Of a stretch of DNA of 64,000 nt, positions 25,028-33,237 are shown in pieces. Every line of letters begins with the position of its first letter. The stretch's first letter is position 1. Below the pieces are notes generated by a model. It was not told the DNA's origin. It made no database searches and was given only the letters and a program-made list of their open reading frames with translations. The position numbers were made by a program, and so were the translations under genes. The stretch is from contig NZ_WHNY01000075.1 of assembly GCF_013141695.1 (NCBI RefSeq), forward strand, positions 186,001-250,000. Reading direction: 5' to 3'. Source of the DNA: Paenibacillus plantarum (GTDB taxonomy: Bacteria > Bacillota > Bacilli > Paenibacillales > NBRC-103111).

Positions 25028-25345
25028 ATGTCTAATATTGGCGTATGGGAAGCGGCAGAACCAGGCGTAACTCGCTGTATTTTGAAAGCTGAAGTCGGTT
25101 TAATGATGATGGAGGTTCACTTTGAACCTGGGGCTATCGGCTATCAGCACAGCCATGTTCACGAACAAATGTCGTATTGCTTGAAGGGTAAAATCGAATT
25201 CACAATCGATGGCGTCGTTACTGTTATTGAACAGGGCCAAACGATTTATATACCTAGTGGAGCTAAGCATGGTGTTACCGCATTGGAAGACTCTGCACTT
25301 TTAGATGTATTTACACCGATTCGCGAAGATTTGGTAAAAAGATAA
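25028..25345 (+). CDS. kdgF: KdgF-like cupin, unsaturated galacturonate to DKI conversion
   Basis: 105 residues from ATG 25028 (AAAGGGGAAAG upstream). KdgF proteins are single cupins that linearise 4,5-unsaturated uronate monomers to 5-keto-4-deoxyuronate (DKI), the KduI substrate. The family pattern is clear: VEVHF-like MMEVHFEPGAIGYQHSHVHE with metal His residues, SYCLKGKIEFTIDG, PSGAKHGV, and the end LLDVFTPIREDL. It supplies the operon on the opposite strand. The next gene, rhamnose mutarotase, is 51 bases downstream. Confidence 0.88.
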   Translation: MSNIGVWEAAEPGVTRCILKAEVGLMMMEVHFEPGAIGYQHSHVHEQMSYCLKGKIEFTIDGVVTVIEQGQTIYIPSGAKHGVTALEDSALLDVFTPIREDLVKR

Positions 25346-25396
25346 CCAGTTGCTTCTGCAACTCTACCATATAAGAAAAAGGAAGGGTTGATCCTT

Positions 25397-25723
25397 ATGC
25401 AAAATAGCGGTAAGTTTGCTTGGACATGGACGATTCGCGAAGAAGATCTTGAGGAATATGTGGCGATGCACTTGGCGCCTTGGCCAGAAATTATGGAAGA
25501 GCATAGTAAAGCAGGATTTCGAGATTACTCCATTTTTCAAAATGGTGCACAATTTTTCTATGTATTCTTGTGCGATGATATCGATGCTGCTTTCGCTTAT
25601 CTGGCAGAGAGTGATGCATGTAATCGGTGGAATGCCATTACGTCCAAAATGGTTGTAGGCTCCTTCGATTTCCGTGAAGCCGTTCCGATTACGCCGATGC
25701 GTGAGGTTTTCTATCTGAAATAA
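25397..25723 (+). CDS. rhaM: L-rhamnose mutarotase (RhaM family)
   Basis: 108 residues from ATG 25397 (GGAAGGG nine bases upstream; a TTG at 25388 overlaps the site). Interconverts alpha and beta L-rhamnose. The DUF718 ferredoxin-like fold is seen in FAWTWTIREEDLEEYVAMHL, catalytic His in that segment, GFRDYSIF and the tail PMREVFYLK. Its place beside KdgF suggests use of rhamnogalacturonan, whose backbone alternates rhamnose and galacturonate. Rhamnose isomerase and kinase are not in the window. Confidence 0.88.
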   Translation: MQNSGKFAWTWTIREEDLEEYVAMHLAPWPEIMEEHSKAGFRDYSIFQNGAQFFYVFLCDDIDAAFAYLAESDACNRWNAITSKMVVGSFDFREAVPITPMREVFYLK

Positions 25724-25736
25724 GTTGTTATGGAAG

Positions 25737-25776
25737 AAGGATGACTAGAGATTATTCTAGCATCCTTTTCTCATTT
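25737..25776 (+). terminator. Terminator of the kdgF-rhaM unit
   Basis: AAGGATG.CTAGA / TCTAG.CATCCTT stem around GATTAT, followed by TTCTCATTTT. Confidence 0.8.
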
Positions 25777-25896
25777 TCCGACTATTGACAGAGATGGCAT
25801 ACCGTGGTTTTAGGGGAATTGAAACCTACTTGAAGTACTACTAGGATTGGGATAGTATGAATAGCAGAGCAATTTTTGTTGAAAGGGACGTGAGAA

Positions 25897-26823
25897 ATGA
25901 ATAACCTCAACTTAAGTTTATTATTAAAAGCATCACGATTTCGGGTTATTCCAGTCATGGTTATTCCTGTCGTTTTAGGTGGATTAGGAGCAATCGTATG
26001 GAACGATACCTTTCATCCTATCTTATTTGTGCTAACCTTCATAGGGTCAATTGCTGCGCACTTATTCTCGAATATGATTAATGACTTATGGGATTTTCGT
26101 AATGGCATTGATACAGCAGCTAAGGAAACAGCTTCAACAATCTCGACCAATTCAGGTTTTCTAGCCAATGGCACTATAACAGAGCGAACGTTTAGTTTTC
26201 TGACATGGTCATTATTTGCTGTTGCTCTTATTTGTGGTCTTATTTTAAGCATAAGCAGCGGCTGGCTCGTACTTGTTTTCGGAGGTTTAGGTGCTTTGAT
26301 TGCCTATTTCTATGTGGCACCGCCTATTAAATTTGGTTATCGCGGCAAAGGGTATAGCGAGATTGCTATTTTGCTTTCATTTGGCATTCTACCAACGTTA
26401 GGAAGTTATTATGTGCAGACTATGCAAGTCGATTATCGACCGATATTGCTAGCTTTGCCGATCGGCTTATTGACGACATTAATTCTATTTAACCATCATT
26501 TCCTTCATTGGAAATCAGATCAAAGTGCGGGTAAGCGAACGCTGGTTGTTGTCTGGGGCGAGAAAAAAGCACTCCTATTCTCCAAATGTTTATTCGTACT
26601 CTCTTATTTGGCTTTAATAATGTGCGTGGTTATGGACGTTTTTCCTTACTATGCCCTGCTTGCTTTAGTGACAGCCGTTCCATTTTATCGGGTATATGGT
26701 AATTTGAAGTCGGAGAATCCTTCTCCAGCCTATCTGCCATTAATGGGTGCTTCCTTAAAAGCAACAAACAGAGGCGGCTTGATCATGATGCTGGCTTTGG
26801 TCATCCAAGCTATTTTGCAATGA
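25897..26823 (+). CDS. UbiA-family prenyltransferase (MenA-like)
   Basis: 308 residues, integral membrane enzyme with eight or nine spans. The first Asp-rich motif reads NMINDLWDFRNGID near residue 60 and the second lies around HHFLHWKSDQSAGKRT, matching MenA-type transferases that join a polyprenyl chain to 1,4-dihydroxy-2-naphthoate for menaquinone. Whether this is the housekeeping MenA or a paralogue acting on another acceptor cannot be decided; no other men genes are near. GAAAGGGACG precedes the ATG. Confidence 0.8.
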   Translation: MNNLNLSLLLKASRFRVIPVMVIPVVLGGLGAIVWNDTFHPILFVLTFIGSIAAHLFSNMINDLWDFRNGIDTAAKETASTISTNSGFLANGTITERTFSFLTWSLFAVALICGLILSISSGWLVLVFGGLGALIAYFYVAPPIKFGYRGKGYSEIAILLSFGILPTLGSYYVQTMQVDYRPILLALPIGLLTTLILFNHHFLHWKSDQSAGKRTLVVVWGEKKALLFSKCLFVLSYLALIMCVVMDVFPYYALLALVTAVPFYRVYGNLKSENPSPAYLPLMGASLKATNRGGLIMMLALVIQAILQ

Positions 26824-26853
26824 GAATATAACAACAAAGTGAGGTCATAAGCG

Positions 26854-27582
26854 ATGAGCAAACAATTTACAATAGGTGATTTTCATACCATCTTATCTGA
26901 AGGCGAAGTTTGGAAAATAGGTGGGTTCCCGATGCCAGATGGGTCCTTCTGGGAATTCAGAGAGCCCAATGCGACGATTATTGTTCGAAATGGCATTCTA
27001 TATGCACGTGCGCCGCTTAGCCGCAAAAATGACTATGTACAATTTCTAGATAACGCAAAGCATATGTATTATTCGGCTCAAGACGTTGAAGTGCCTGAAG
27101 AAGGAGGAATTTCCTTCGAACTTCAAATCCGTGCTCGTACGCAGAACACAGAGCCGAACGATTTATATGATGGCTTTGTCTCCTTGAACTTGCTTGATTT
27201 TACGACAGGCGCTGCGCTGGATTTCTTTGCTGGCAACGATAAATATGCGAGTGTATACGCCGTTCTTCCTTTCCCTGGTGTACAAGTTCCTGAGACGGAC
27301 AAAACGCGCTTCTTCTGTATTTTCAAAGAGGAAACGAATTTCCAACCACGTGAATTCAATACGTACAAAATTACGTATCACCGCGGCAATGACGAAGTCA
27401 TTTTCTATGTGAATGGTGTGGAAGTGCGACGTGAGAAGCATGTACCGATCAAATTCAATCGCTTCACAGTTGCCCTTGGCATGATGACGGAGAAAGATTT
27501 GACACCACAGGGCAGTGTCTCCTTGCATGGACAGACGATTATCGGCGAGTGGTCGCCTGTAACAGTTACAATAACGGAATAA
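26854..27582 (+). CDS. DUF6081-like protein
   Basis: 242 residues without signal peptide or membrane span. It reads as a beta-sandwich of concanavalin type: WEFREPNATIIVRNGILYAR near residue 33, ISFELQIRART, FNTYKITYHRGNDEVIFYVN and a C-terminal GEWSPV. This pattern matches what I know as DUF6081, without known function; carbohydrate binding is plausible for the fold. Thirty bases after the prenyltransferase gene, so the two may share a transcript. GTGAGGTCA precedes the ATG. Confidence 0.7.
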   Translation: MSKQFTIGDFHTILSEGEVWKIGGFPMPDGSFWEFREPNATIIVRNGILYARAPLSRKNDYVQFLDNAKHMYYSAQDVEVPEEGGISFELQIRARTQNTEPNDLYDGFVSLNLLDFTTGAALDFFAGNDKYASVYAVLPFPGVQVPETDKTRFFCIFKEETNFQPREFNTYKITYHRGNDEVIFYVNGVEVRREKHVPIKFNRFTVALGMMTEKDLTPQGSVSLHGQTIIGEWSPVTVTITE

Positions 27583-27595
27583 GAAGGCATACATG

Positions 27596-27637
27596 AAAGA
27601 GCTCGAACTTCGTTTCTGAAGTCGGGCTCTTTTTTGC
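27596..27637 (+). terminator. Terminator after the DUF6081-like gene
   Basis: AAAGAGC.CGAACTTC / GAAGT.CG.GCTCTTT stem with loop GTTTCT, followed by a run of T. Confidence 0.8.
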
Positions 27638-27702
27638 ACGCTCCTGCCTATGGGTGAATACACTGGAGTACTCAGCGATTAGGCTTCTTAGGAGGTACAG
27701 GT

Positions 27703-28461
27703 ATGCGGAAATATACAGTCAAGCAGGACCCTCGCGATTTTCGTGATTTCACATACAGAAGTGTCAATTATATTCGGGAATCTCAATTGCCGGGTCAAAT
27801 CGATTTACGGAGCAAACTCTCTCCGATTGTTAACCAAGGTTCTTTAGGCTCCTGTACCTCGAATGCCATTGTAAGTGGATTGCGAGAGTATTGGCTGTTA
27901 AACGAAGAAGAGAACGCAACAAGACTATCTCGTCTTTATCATTACTGGCATGAACGCGAGTTAGAAAATACGGTAAATCGCGATGCTGGGGCGACGATCC
28001 GTGACGGAATGAAAGTGTTGCACAAAACAGGCGTATGTCCAGAGGAAGTATGGCCGTATCAGACTGCAAATTTTAAAGAGACACCGAATTATCAAGCGGA
28101 GTCTCTTGCTAGGTATTATCGTATTGAAGGCTATCATCGCATTCATGATTTAGCAGGGATGAAGGCTGCGCTCGCGGATGGCTCGCCTGTTGTATTTGGC
28201 ATTTGGATATATGCCTCATTTGAGAATAAGACAGCTTCTAAAACAGGGAAAATCCCGTATCCCAATCGGAAAAAGGAAAGTCTTCTTGGCGGTCATGCGC
28301 TGCTTGCAGTTGGCTATAAGGATGGTAAGGAAAAAGGGAAGGGTGTCATTATTGCACGAAACTCATGGGGAACCGCATGGGGAGATGCAGGATATTGTTA
28401 TATTCCTTATTCTTTTTTCAGAAATAAATCACTGACCTTTGATTATTGGACTGGTAAATAA
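27703..28461 (+). CDS. C1 (papain-like) cysteine peptidase, no signal peptide
   Basis: 252 residues. Catalytic residues can be placed: Gln45 and Cys51 in NQGSLGSCTSNAI, His198 in LLGGHALLAVGY, Asn220 in ARNSWGTAWGDAGY. There is no signal sequence and only a short pro-like N-terminus with KQDPRDFRDF, a feature of bacterial cytoplasmic C1A members. AGGAGGTAC precedes the ATG by five bases. It precedes two tiny genes and the spore cluster; a role in spore or stress protein turnover is possible but unproven. Confidence 0.88.
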   Translation: MRKYTVKQDPRDFRDFTYRSVNYIRESQLPGQIDLRSKLSPIVNQGSLGSCTSNAIVSGLREYWLLNEEENATRLSRLYHYWHERELENTVNRDAGATIRDGMKVLHKTGVCPEEVWPYQTANFKETPNYQAESLARYYRIEGYHRIHDLAGMKAALADGSPVVFGIWIYASFENKTASKTGKIPYPNRKKESLLGGHALLAVGYKDGKEKGKGVIIARNSWGTAWGDAGYCYIPYSFFRNKSLTFDYWTGK

Positions 28462-28490
28462 ATATGTCTTATTAGAGGAGGCTTATTGTG

Positions 28491-28631
28491 ATGATGAGTG
28501 TGGAAGATGCGAACAAGATCATTGCTTTCTTATCAGCAGCCTATTTCGCGACCTCAGATCCGGAAGCACAGAAGGAATTTAATCGATTAGCGAATGAAGT
28601 GAGGAAAGCTTCAGGACAGCCGCCGCAATGA
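28491..28631 (+). CDS. Small hypothetical protein (46 aa)
   Basis: GAGGAGG at 28475-28481 supports initiation at ATG 28491 (or GTG 28488). Product begins MMSVEDANKIIAFLSAAYFA and ends RKASGQPPQ; one amphipathic helix, no Cys. Thirty bases after the peptidase, so probably cotranscribed. Family unknown. Confidence 0.5.
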   Translation: MMSVEDANKIIAFLSAAYFATSDPEAQKEFNRLANEVRKASGQPPQ

Positions 28632-28649
28632 GTATCAGAAGGAATTTCA

Positions 28650-28748
28650 ATGAAACGAGGGACGGCACTTATGCCAAAGGACCAACTGAAACTGCTCATT
28701 CTCATTTTATTTGTATTGCTAATCCTATTTCTTAGTTTGTTTTTATAA
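28650..28748 (+). CDS. Tiny membrane protein (32 aa)
   Basis: ATG 28650 with AAGGA seven bases before it (ATG 28671 is an in-frame alternative behind GAGGG). After KDQLK the chain is a single hydrophobic span, LLILILFVLLILFLSLFL, ending at the stop. Resembles the very small hydrophobic peptides made during sporulation in Bacillus, by shape only. Followed by a hairpin. Confidence 0.45.
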   Translation: MKRGTALMPKDQLKLLILILFVLLILFLSLFL

Positions 28749-28754
28749 AAAAGA

Positions 28755-28796
28755 ATAAACAGCCGCGGCGAGTTCTTCGCAGCGGCTGTTTGGCGA
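28755..28796. terminator. Terminator between tiny membrane gene and DUF1657 gene
   Basis: AACAGCCGC / GCGGCTGTT nine-base stem. On the minus strand it is followed by TATTCTTTTT, so it serves the DUF1657 gene best, and the plus genes partly. Confidence 0.75.
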
Positions 28797-29003
28797 TTAA
28801 AAGCCTTTATATTGCGGCTCTTCATTTTCTAACTGTTGGACGCGATTGGCAACTTGATCAACGATTTGCTGGGTCGACTGGGCCGCAGTCTCATATAATT
28901 GCTTGGCCTCTTGATTTTGTGTGCTTAGGGCGAAGGTTTCAAGACTGGCTTGGGCACTTTTTAAAGATGCCAAGGTGGTTTTAACGTCTGATGCTACTGT
29001 CAT
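28797..29003 (-). CDS. DUF1657 domain protein
   Basis: 68 residues from ATG 29003 (GAGGAG nine bases upstream). Single DUF1657 domain: VASDVKTTLASLKSAQASLE then FALSTQNQEAKQLYETAA, an alpha-helical hairpin. The family is found in spore formers within spoVA-type operons. The same domain ends the YetF-like protein at 29196-30056, transcribed in the opposite direction 190 bases away, and the two are close in sequence. Function unknown; a spore inner-membrane role is inferred from context. Confidence 0.85.
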   Translation of the reverse strand: MTVASDVKTTLASLKSAQASLETFALSTQNQEAKQLYETAAQSTQQIVDQVANRVQQLENEEPQYKGF

Positions 29004-29195
29004 ATCGTAAACACTCCTCTTTTGTGATCTTGCAATAGAACAGCTGCATGCCATCTGCTCAGGTTTGCGGTTGTTAATATGCCCGTTATATAAGCAGCTC
29101 ATGTTAACAAATAAATCCAATTTAGAGTAATAATAGTTAGGGGGCAAATGACACATAATGTAGGTATTGAAAGTTGAAGAAAGGGGAGGAATGAT

Positions 29196-30056
29196 GTGCC
29201 GGAATGGCTACTTATTGCGGTCCGAGCATTAAGTACCTTGATGTTTCTGTTTGTATTGACGCGGATTCTAGGTAAAAAACAAATTTCTCAGCTGACTTTC
29301 TTTGAATATGTGATTGGCATAACACTTGGGGATCTGGCTGGGAACATTTCGACTGACGTCGAAGCAAATTATTTTCATGGTGTTATTGCGATTCTAATAT
29401 GGGTGCTTGTGCCATTAATGCTGGAAATATTGACGTTAAAAAGCAAGACTCTTCGAGTATGGTTCGAAGGCAATGGCAGAGTTCTTATTAAGAATGGCAA
29501 GATTCTAGAAGATAATTTAAAGAAGGAACGCTACACAGGTGATGAATTACTCGAACAGTTGCGTACAAAAGGTGTATTTCGGGTGGCGGATGTGGAATTC
29601 GCGATGCTGGAATCAAGTGGTGATTTGAGTATTCTTTTGAAGAGTGAGAACCAACCGCTAACCCCAAAGCATATAGGGCTAAAGCTGCCCATAGAGAAAC
29701 CAACTCAAGACGTTATGATGGACGGAGTTATTCAAAATGAACCCTTAGCTGCGGCCGGGAAAAGTAGAGGCTGGCTGCAATCAGAGCTTGAAAAAATGGG
29801 TGTGGCGAAAGAAAATGTATTTCTTGGACAAGTCGATACACATGGTGAATTATCCGTTGACCTTTTTGATGACAAGATAGTCGTGCCGGCAACTACCGAA
29901 CGCCCTGCCGTACTTGCGTGCTTGAAGAAATGTGAAGCAGATCTGGAGTTGTACTCGTTAACGACGCAGAATTCTGAGGCTAAGATGATGTATGAAACAT
30001 GTTCCATGCAGCTAACTCAAATTATCCAGCAGGTACATACGATTCTCAGAGCTTAG
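29196..30056 (+). CDS. YetF/DUF421 membrane protein with C-terminal DUF1657 domain
   Basis: 286 residues. Start is GTG 29196 behind GGGGAGG. Three membrane spans in the first 85 residues (LLIAVRALSTLMFLFVLTRI and following), then the cytoplasmic DUF421 domain with VWFEGNGRVLIKNGKILEDN and FRVADVEFAMLESSGDLSIL. The last 45 residues (LACLKKCEADLELYSLTTQN onward) form a DUF1657 domain. This fusion, followed by spoVAC, spoVAD and spoVAE, is the gene content known from the mobile spoVA operon that raises spore heat resistance. Confidence 0.88.
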   Translation: MPEWLLIAVRALSTLMFLFVLTRILGKKQISQLTFFEYVIGITLGDLAGNISTDVEANYFHGVIAILIWVLVPLMLEILTLKSKTLRVWFEGNGRVLIKNGKILEDNLKKERYTGDELLEQLRTKGVFRVADVEFAMLESSGDLSILLKSENQPLTPKHIGLKLPIEKPTQDVMMDGVIQNEPLAAAGKSRGWLQSELEKMGVAKENVFLGQVDTHGELSVDLFDDKIVVPATTERPAVLACLKKCEADLELYSLTTQNSEAKMMYETCSMQLTQIIQQVHTILRA

Positions 30057-30080
30057 GTTTTGAGGGAATAGGAGTAAGTC

Positions 30081-30551
30081 ATGCCTAACAACAAGAAGAA
30101 AAACTTAACGATGACACAACAGGAGTATCAGAAATTAGCTAAGCAGCAGGAACCCAAAAGACCTGTACTTAAAAATTGTGGCAGAGCCTTTCTCGTGGGT
30201 GGGACAATCTGCTTGATCGGTGAATGCTTTATGCATATGTTTATTAATTATTTTGGTTTTACAGAGAAGACTGCCGGCAATCCGACCGTTGCTGTCATGA
30301 TTATTATCTCGGTTATTTTAACAAGCTTTGGTATTTACGACAAAATCGCACAGTGGGCAGGTGGCGGAAGCTCTGTCCCCGTTACTGGTTTTGCGAACTC
30401 ACTTTGTTCCGCAGCCATTGAGCATCGTGCTGAGGGACTTGTGCTTGGTGTTGGCGGTAATATGTTTAAATTAGCTGGTTCAGTTATTGTTTTTGGAACT
30501 GTGGCGGCCTTTTTTGTAGGCATTGCACATCTGATCTTCACGGGGGGCTGA
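30081..30551 (+). CDS. spoVAC: Stage V sporulation protein SpoVAC
   Basis: 156 residues, integral protein of the spore inner membrane and part of the channel that takes up dipicolinic acid during sporulation and releases it in germination. Basic cytoplasmic start NNKKKNLT, then NCGRAFLVGGTICLIGE, several spans and the conserved GGGSSVPVTGFANSLCSAAI and GVGGNMFKLAGSV. AGGAG six bases before the ATG. Operon with yetF-like, spoVAD and spoVAE genes; forespore expression is expected. Confidence 0.93.
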   Translation: MPNNKKKNLTMTQQEYQKLAKQQEPKRPVLKNCGRAFLVGGTICLIGECFMHMFINYFGFTEKTAGNPTVAVMIIISVILTSFGIYDKIAQWAGGGSSVPVTGFANSLCSAAIEHRAEGLVLGVGGNMFKLAGSVIVFGTVAAFFVGIAHLIFTGG

Positions 30552-30555
30552 CGAG

Positions 30556-31575
30556 ATGCTAAAGGGACACCAAAGTTGGCTTTTCGAGAATCGGCCTGTC
30601 ATTCTTTCAACAGGCACGGTTGTAGGTCCAGACGAAGGAAAGGGACCGCTCAATGAAGATTTTGATATCGTCCACGGTGATTTGACTGTAGGTCAAAAGA
30701 CGTGGGAAAAAGCTGAGAAAGCGTTGCTGGAGGAGGCAGCTCAGCTTGCAATGAAGAAAGCCGGCCTGACCGACGGCCAAATCCAGTTCTATGTTGGGGG
30801 AGATCTGATGAATCAGATCATCTCCAACACGTTCGCTGCGCGGACACTGAATATCCCTTATTTAGGGATATTCGGTGCTTGCTCCACGTCGATGGAAGGG
30901 CTGGCGCTAGCCGCCCAATTAGTAGACTCTGGCGCAGCCAACTATGTCATGGCTGGCACGTGCAGCCATAACTGCACGGCGGAGAAGCAATTCCGTTATC
31001 CGACGGAATATGGATCTCAGAAGCCGCCGACGGCGCAGTACACCGTCACTGGCGCTGGGGTGGCCGTGCTAGGGAAGACTGGTGACGGCCCTGTCGTCAC
31101 CGCGGCTACGATCGGACGCGTCGTGGATATGGGGATCACGGATCCGTTTAATATGGGCGCTGCCATGGCACCTGCCGCTGTAGATACGATCCAAACACAT
31201 TGCCGTGAATTGAATCGCGACCCTTCCTATTACGATCTTATCGTGACGGGGGACCTTGCATCGGTGGGGATCAGCATTGCACGTGAGCTCTTTCACAAGC
31301 ATCATTTCCCAATCGAACAGACGACCTATAGTGATTGTGGATTAATGATCTTTGATCGAGAAACGCAAACCGTCCAAGCAGGGGGGAGCGGTTGCGGTTG
31401 CTCTGCGACAGTTACCTATGGGCACTTATTAAAACGCATGGCAAAAGGAGAGTTGAAACGAATCCTCGTTGTCGCAACAGGAGCCTTGCTTTCACCGATT
31501 TCATTCCAGCAAGGTGAAAGCATTCCCTGTATCGCACATGCTGTTTCCATAGAGTCTGGAGGTTTATACGTATGA
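30556..31575 (+). CDS. spoVAD: Stage V sporulation protein SpoVAD
   Basis: 339 residues, soluble thiolase-like protein that binds dipicolinic acid and docks on the SpoVA membrane channel. Thiolase-type folds are seen in IFGACSTSMEGLALAAQLVD and AGTCSHNCTAEKQFRYPTEY, and near the end SGCGCSATVTYGH. Starts four bases after spoVAC and its stop overlaps the spoVAE start (ATGA), so the three are translationally coupled. Full length for the family. Confidence 0.95.
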   Translation: MLKGHQSWLFENRPVILSTGTVVGPDEGKGPLNEDFDIVHGDLTVGQKTWEKAEKALLEEAAQLAMKKAGLTDGQIQFYVGGDLMNQIISNTFAARTLNIPYLGIFGACSTSMEGLALAAQLVDSGAANYVMAGTCSHNCTAEKQFRYPTEYGSQKPPTAQYTVTGAGVAVLGKTGDGPVVTAATIGRVVDMGITDPFNMGAAMAPAAVDTIQTHCRELNRDPSYYDLIVTGDLASVGISIARELFHKHHFPIEQTTYSDCGLMIFDRETQTVQAGGSGCGCSATVTYGHLLKRMAKGELKRILVVATGALLSPISFQQGESIPCIAHAVSIESGGLYV

Positions 31576-31922
31576 GCTTTTTTTGGGCATTTGTTGTTGG
31601 AGGGGCCATCTGTGTTCTGGGACAACTATTGATGGACGTTGGCAAATTAACACCAGCCCACACCATGAGCACGTTGGTTGTGCTGGGTGCCATTGCCGAT
31701 GGCTGCAATTTATATGAACCGTTGATTGCCTTTGCTGGTGCCGGTGCAACGGTGCCGATCACGAGCTTCGGGAATGCGCTTGTTCATGGGGCTCTGGAAG
31801 AGTTGCATAAGGATGGCTATATAGGCATTATTACAGGGATTTTCAAGGTGACCAGTGCGGGGATATCTGCCGCGATCATCTTCTCCTTCCTAGCAGCCTT
31901 GTTTGTGAAACCGAAGGGTTGA
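31572..31922 (+). CDS. spoVAE: Stage V sporulation protein SpoVAE (SpoVAEb type)
   Basis: 116 residues, membrane subunit of the SpoVA channel, distantly like SpoVAC. Spans include FFWAFVVGGAICVLGQLLMD and the C-terminal AGISAAIIFSFLAALFV; the conserved centre is GAGATVPITSFGNALVHGAL. Last gene of the cluster, ending before a strong terminator. The operon lacks spoVAA, spoVAB and spoVAF, as expected for the mobile-type arrangement. Confidence 0.92.
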   Translation: MSFFWAFVVGGAICVLGQLLMDVGKLTPAHTMSTLVVLGAIADGCNLYEPLIAFAGAGATVPITSFGNALVHGALEELHKDGYIGIITGIFKVTSAGISAAIIFSFLAALFVKPKG

Positions 31923-31946
31923 AGCAGGTAGATGTGAAAGGCTAAA

Positions 31947-31990
31947 CATAAAGTAAAAAAGACGCCGAGTGGCGTCTTTTTTACTTTATG
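31947..31990 (+). terminator. Strong terminator of the spoVA cluster
   Basis: Twenty-base perfect inverted repeat (31947-31966 with 31971-31990), loop GAGT, with a TTTTTT run inside the 3' arm. The remaining bases to 32273 contain no gene; they hold TGTAAA-CTAGA-TTTAC at about 32110-32127 and presumably the promoter of the next operon. Confidence 0.9.
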
Positions 31991-32273
31991 TATGGAGATG
32001 CGGTGGTGGACTTTTGAAATTGTTTTGGGATTGCAACCATGGCTCTTTTATGTGGTTAATTTTAACAAATAACTTTAGAGGATTTACAAGTATACGGAAG
32101 AAAAACTTTCCTGTAAACTAGATTTACGTACATTTTGTTTGTTTTCTGAGCAAAACAGAAGATGAAGCAGGTTCGTACAATAAAGCGATGTTTACGCATA
32201 CAAGCTTTCGACAAAAACTCAGTAATGCTTTCGAAGCAAGATTTGCAAGCAAAACTCTAAGGAGGATCAACAC

Positions 32274-33233
32274 ATGGAAACTGCCACCCAGCATCATGTA
32301 GAAGTACTAGCTAGGCTGAAAGCAAATTTAGAATCATGTATTCTTGGCAAAAGTGCCGAAATTGAATTGTTGCTTACTGCGATGTTGGCAGGTGGTCATG
32401 TTCTGCTTGAGGATGTTCCAGGGACAGGTAAAACTGTACTCATTAAAGCGCTGGCGAAGTCTATTAATGGTCAATTTCGCCGTATTCAATGTAACCCGGA
32501 CTTATTGCCAACGGATATAACTGGCGTATCTATATATCACCCCAAAAAAGAGGAGTTTCTTTTCCGATCGGGGCCGATTATGACCAATATTTTACTTGTT
32601 GATGAGATTAACCGTGCGACAACCAAAACACAATCAGCTCTTCTGGAAGCGATGGAAGAACAACATATTACAGTTGATGGTGATTTGCATGAACTCCCAT
32701 CTCCGTTCCTTATGCTAGCAACTCAGAATCCAATTGATTTTGAGGGAACGTATACATTGCCAGAGGCACAATTAGATCGATTTATGATCAAGTTGAGCTT
32801 AGGCTACCCGAGTGAAGCTGCCGAGAAAATGATGATAGCTTCCCAAAGCAAGGCACATCCGATGGAAGCGCTGCAAGCCATTGCGGATACGAAGCAAGTG
32901 CTTGAAATTCAAGAGCAGGTTCGCCAGGTGCATTTGGATGAAGCTGTGGCTGATTATTTAGTTACCATTTCGAGAAAAACACGCGAACATCACGCGGTCT
33001 TCCTTGGTGCGAGTCCAAGGGCTACGCTCTCGTTGGTATTAGCCTCCAAAGCCTATGCCTTCTTACATGGTCGCGATTATGTCATCCCAGATGATATTAA
33101 ATATTTAGCTCCTTTTGTACTGGGTCACCGTATGATCCTTCAAATGGAAGCGCGTATGGATGGTGTCAGCATTGCCTCTGTACTAGCGACGATTTTTGAG
33201 CAAGTACGGGTTCCGGTTAGATTGGAGAAGTGA
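32274..33233 (+). CDS. MoxR-family AAA ATPase
   Basis: 319 residues, cytoplasmic chaperone-like ATPase. Walker A DVPGTGKT at 47-54, Walker B ILLVDEINRA near 110, sensor 1 MLATQNPIDFEGTYTLPEAQ, and a Lon-like lid domain. MoxR proteins assemble or activate partner proteins encoded beside them, here the DUF58 and transglutaminase genes. AAGGAGGATCAAC precedes the ATG. First gene of a three-gene operon. Confidence 0.93.
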   Translation: METATQHHVEVLARLKANLESCILGKSAEIELLLTAMLAGGHVLLEDVPGTGKTVLIKALAKSINGQFRRIQCNPDLLPTDITGVSIYHPKKEEFLFRSGPIMTNILLVDEINRATTKTQSALLEAMEEQHITVDGDLHELPSPFLMLATQNPIDFEGTYTLPEAQLDRFMIKLSLGYPSEAAEKMMIASQSKAHPMEALQAIADTKQVLEIQEQVRQVHLDEAVADYLVTISRKTREHHAVFLGASPRATLSLVLASKAYAFLHGRDYVIPDDIKYLAPFVLGHRMILQMEARMDGVSIASVLATIFEQVRVPVRLEK

Positions 33234-33237
33234 GCCT

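Noticed and set aside
29003..29195. Sigma-G promoters for the two divergent DUF1657-type genes
   Set aside because: CATAATG and CATATTA boxes exist but no matching -35 at 17-18 bases was found, so I do not list them as features.
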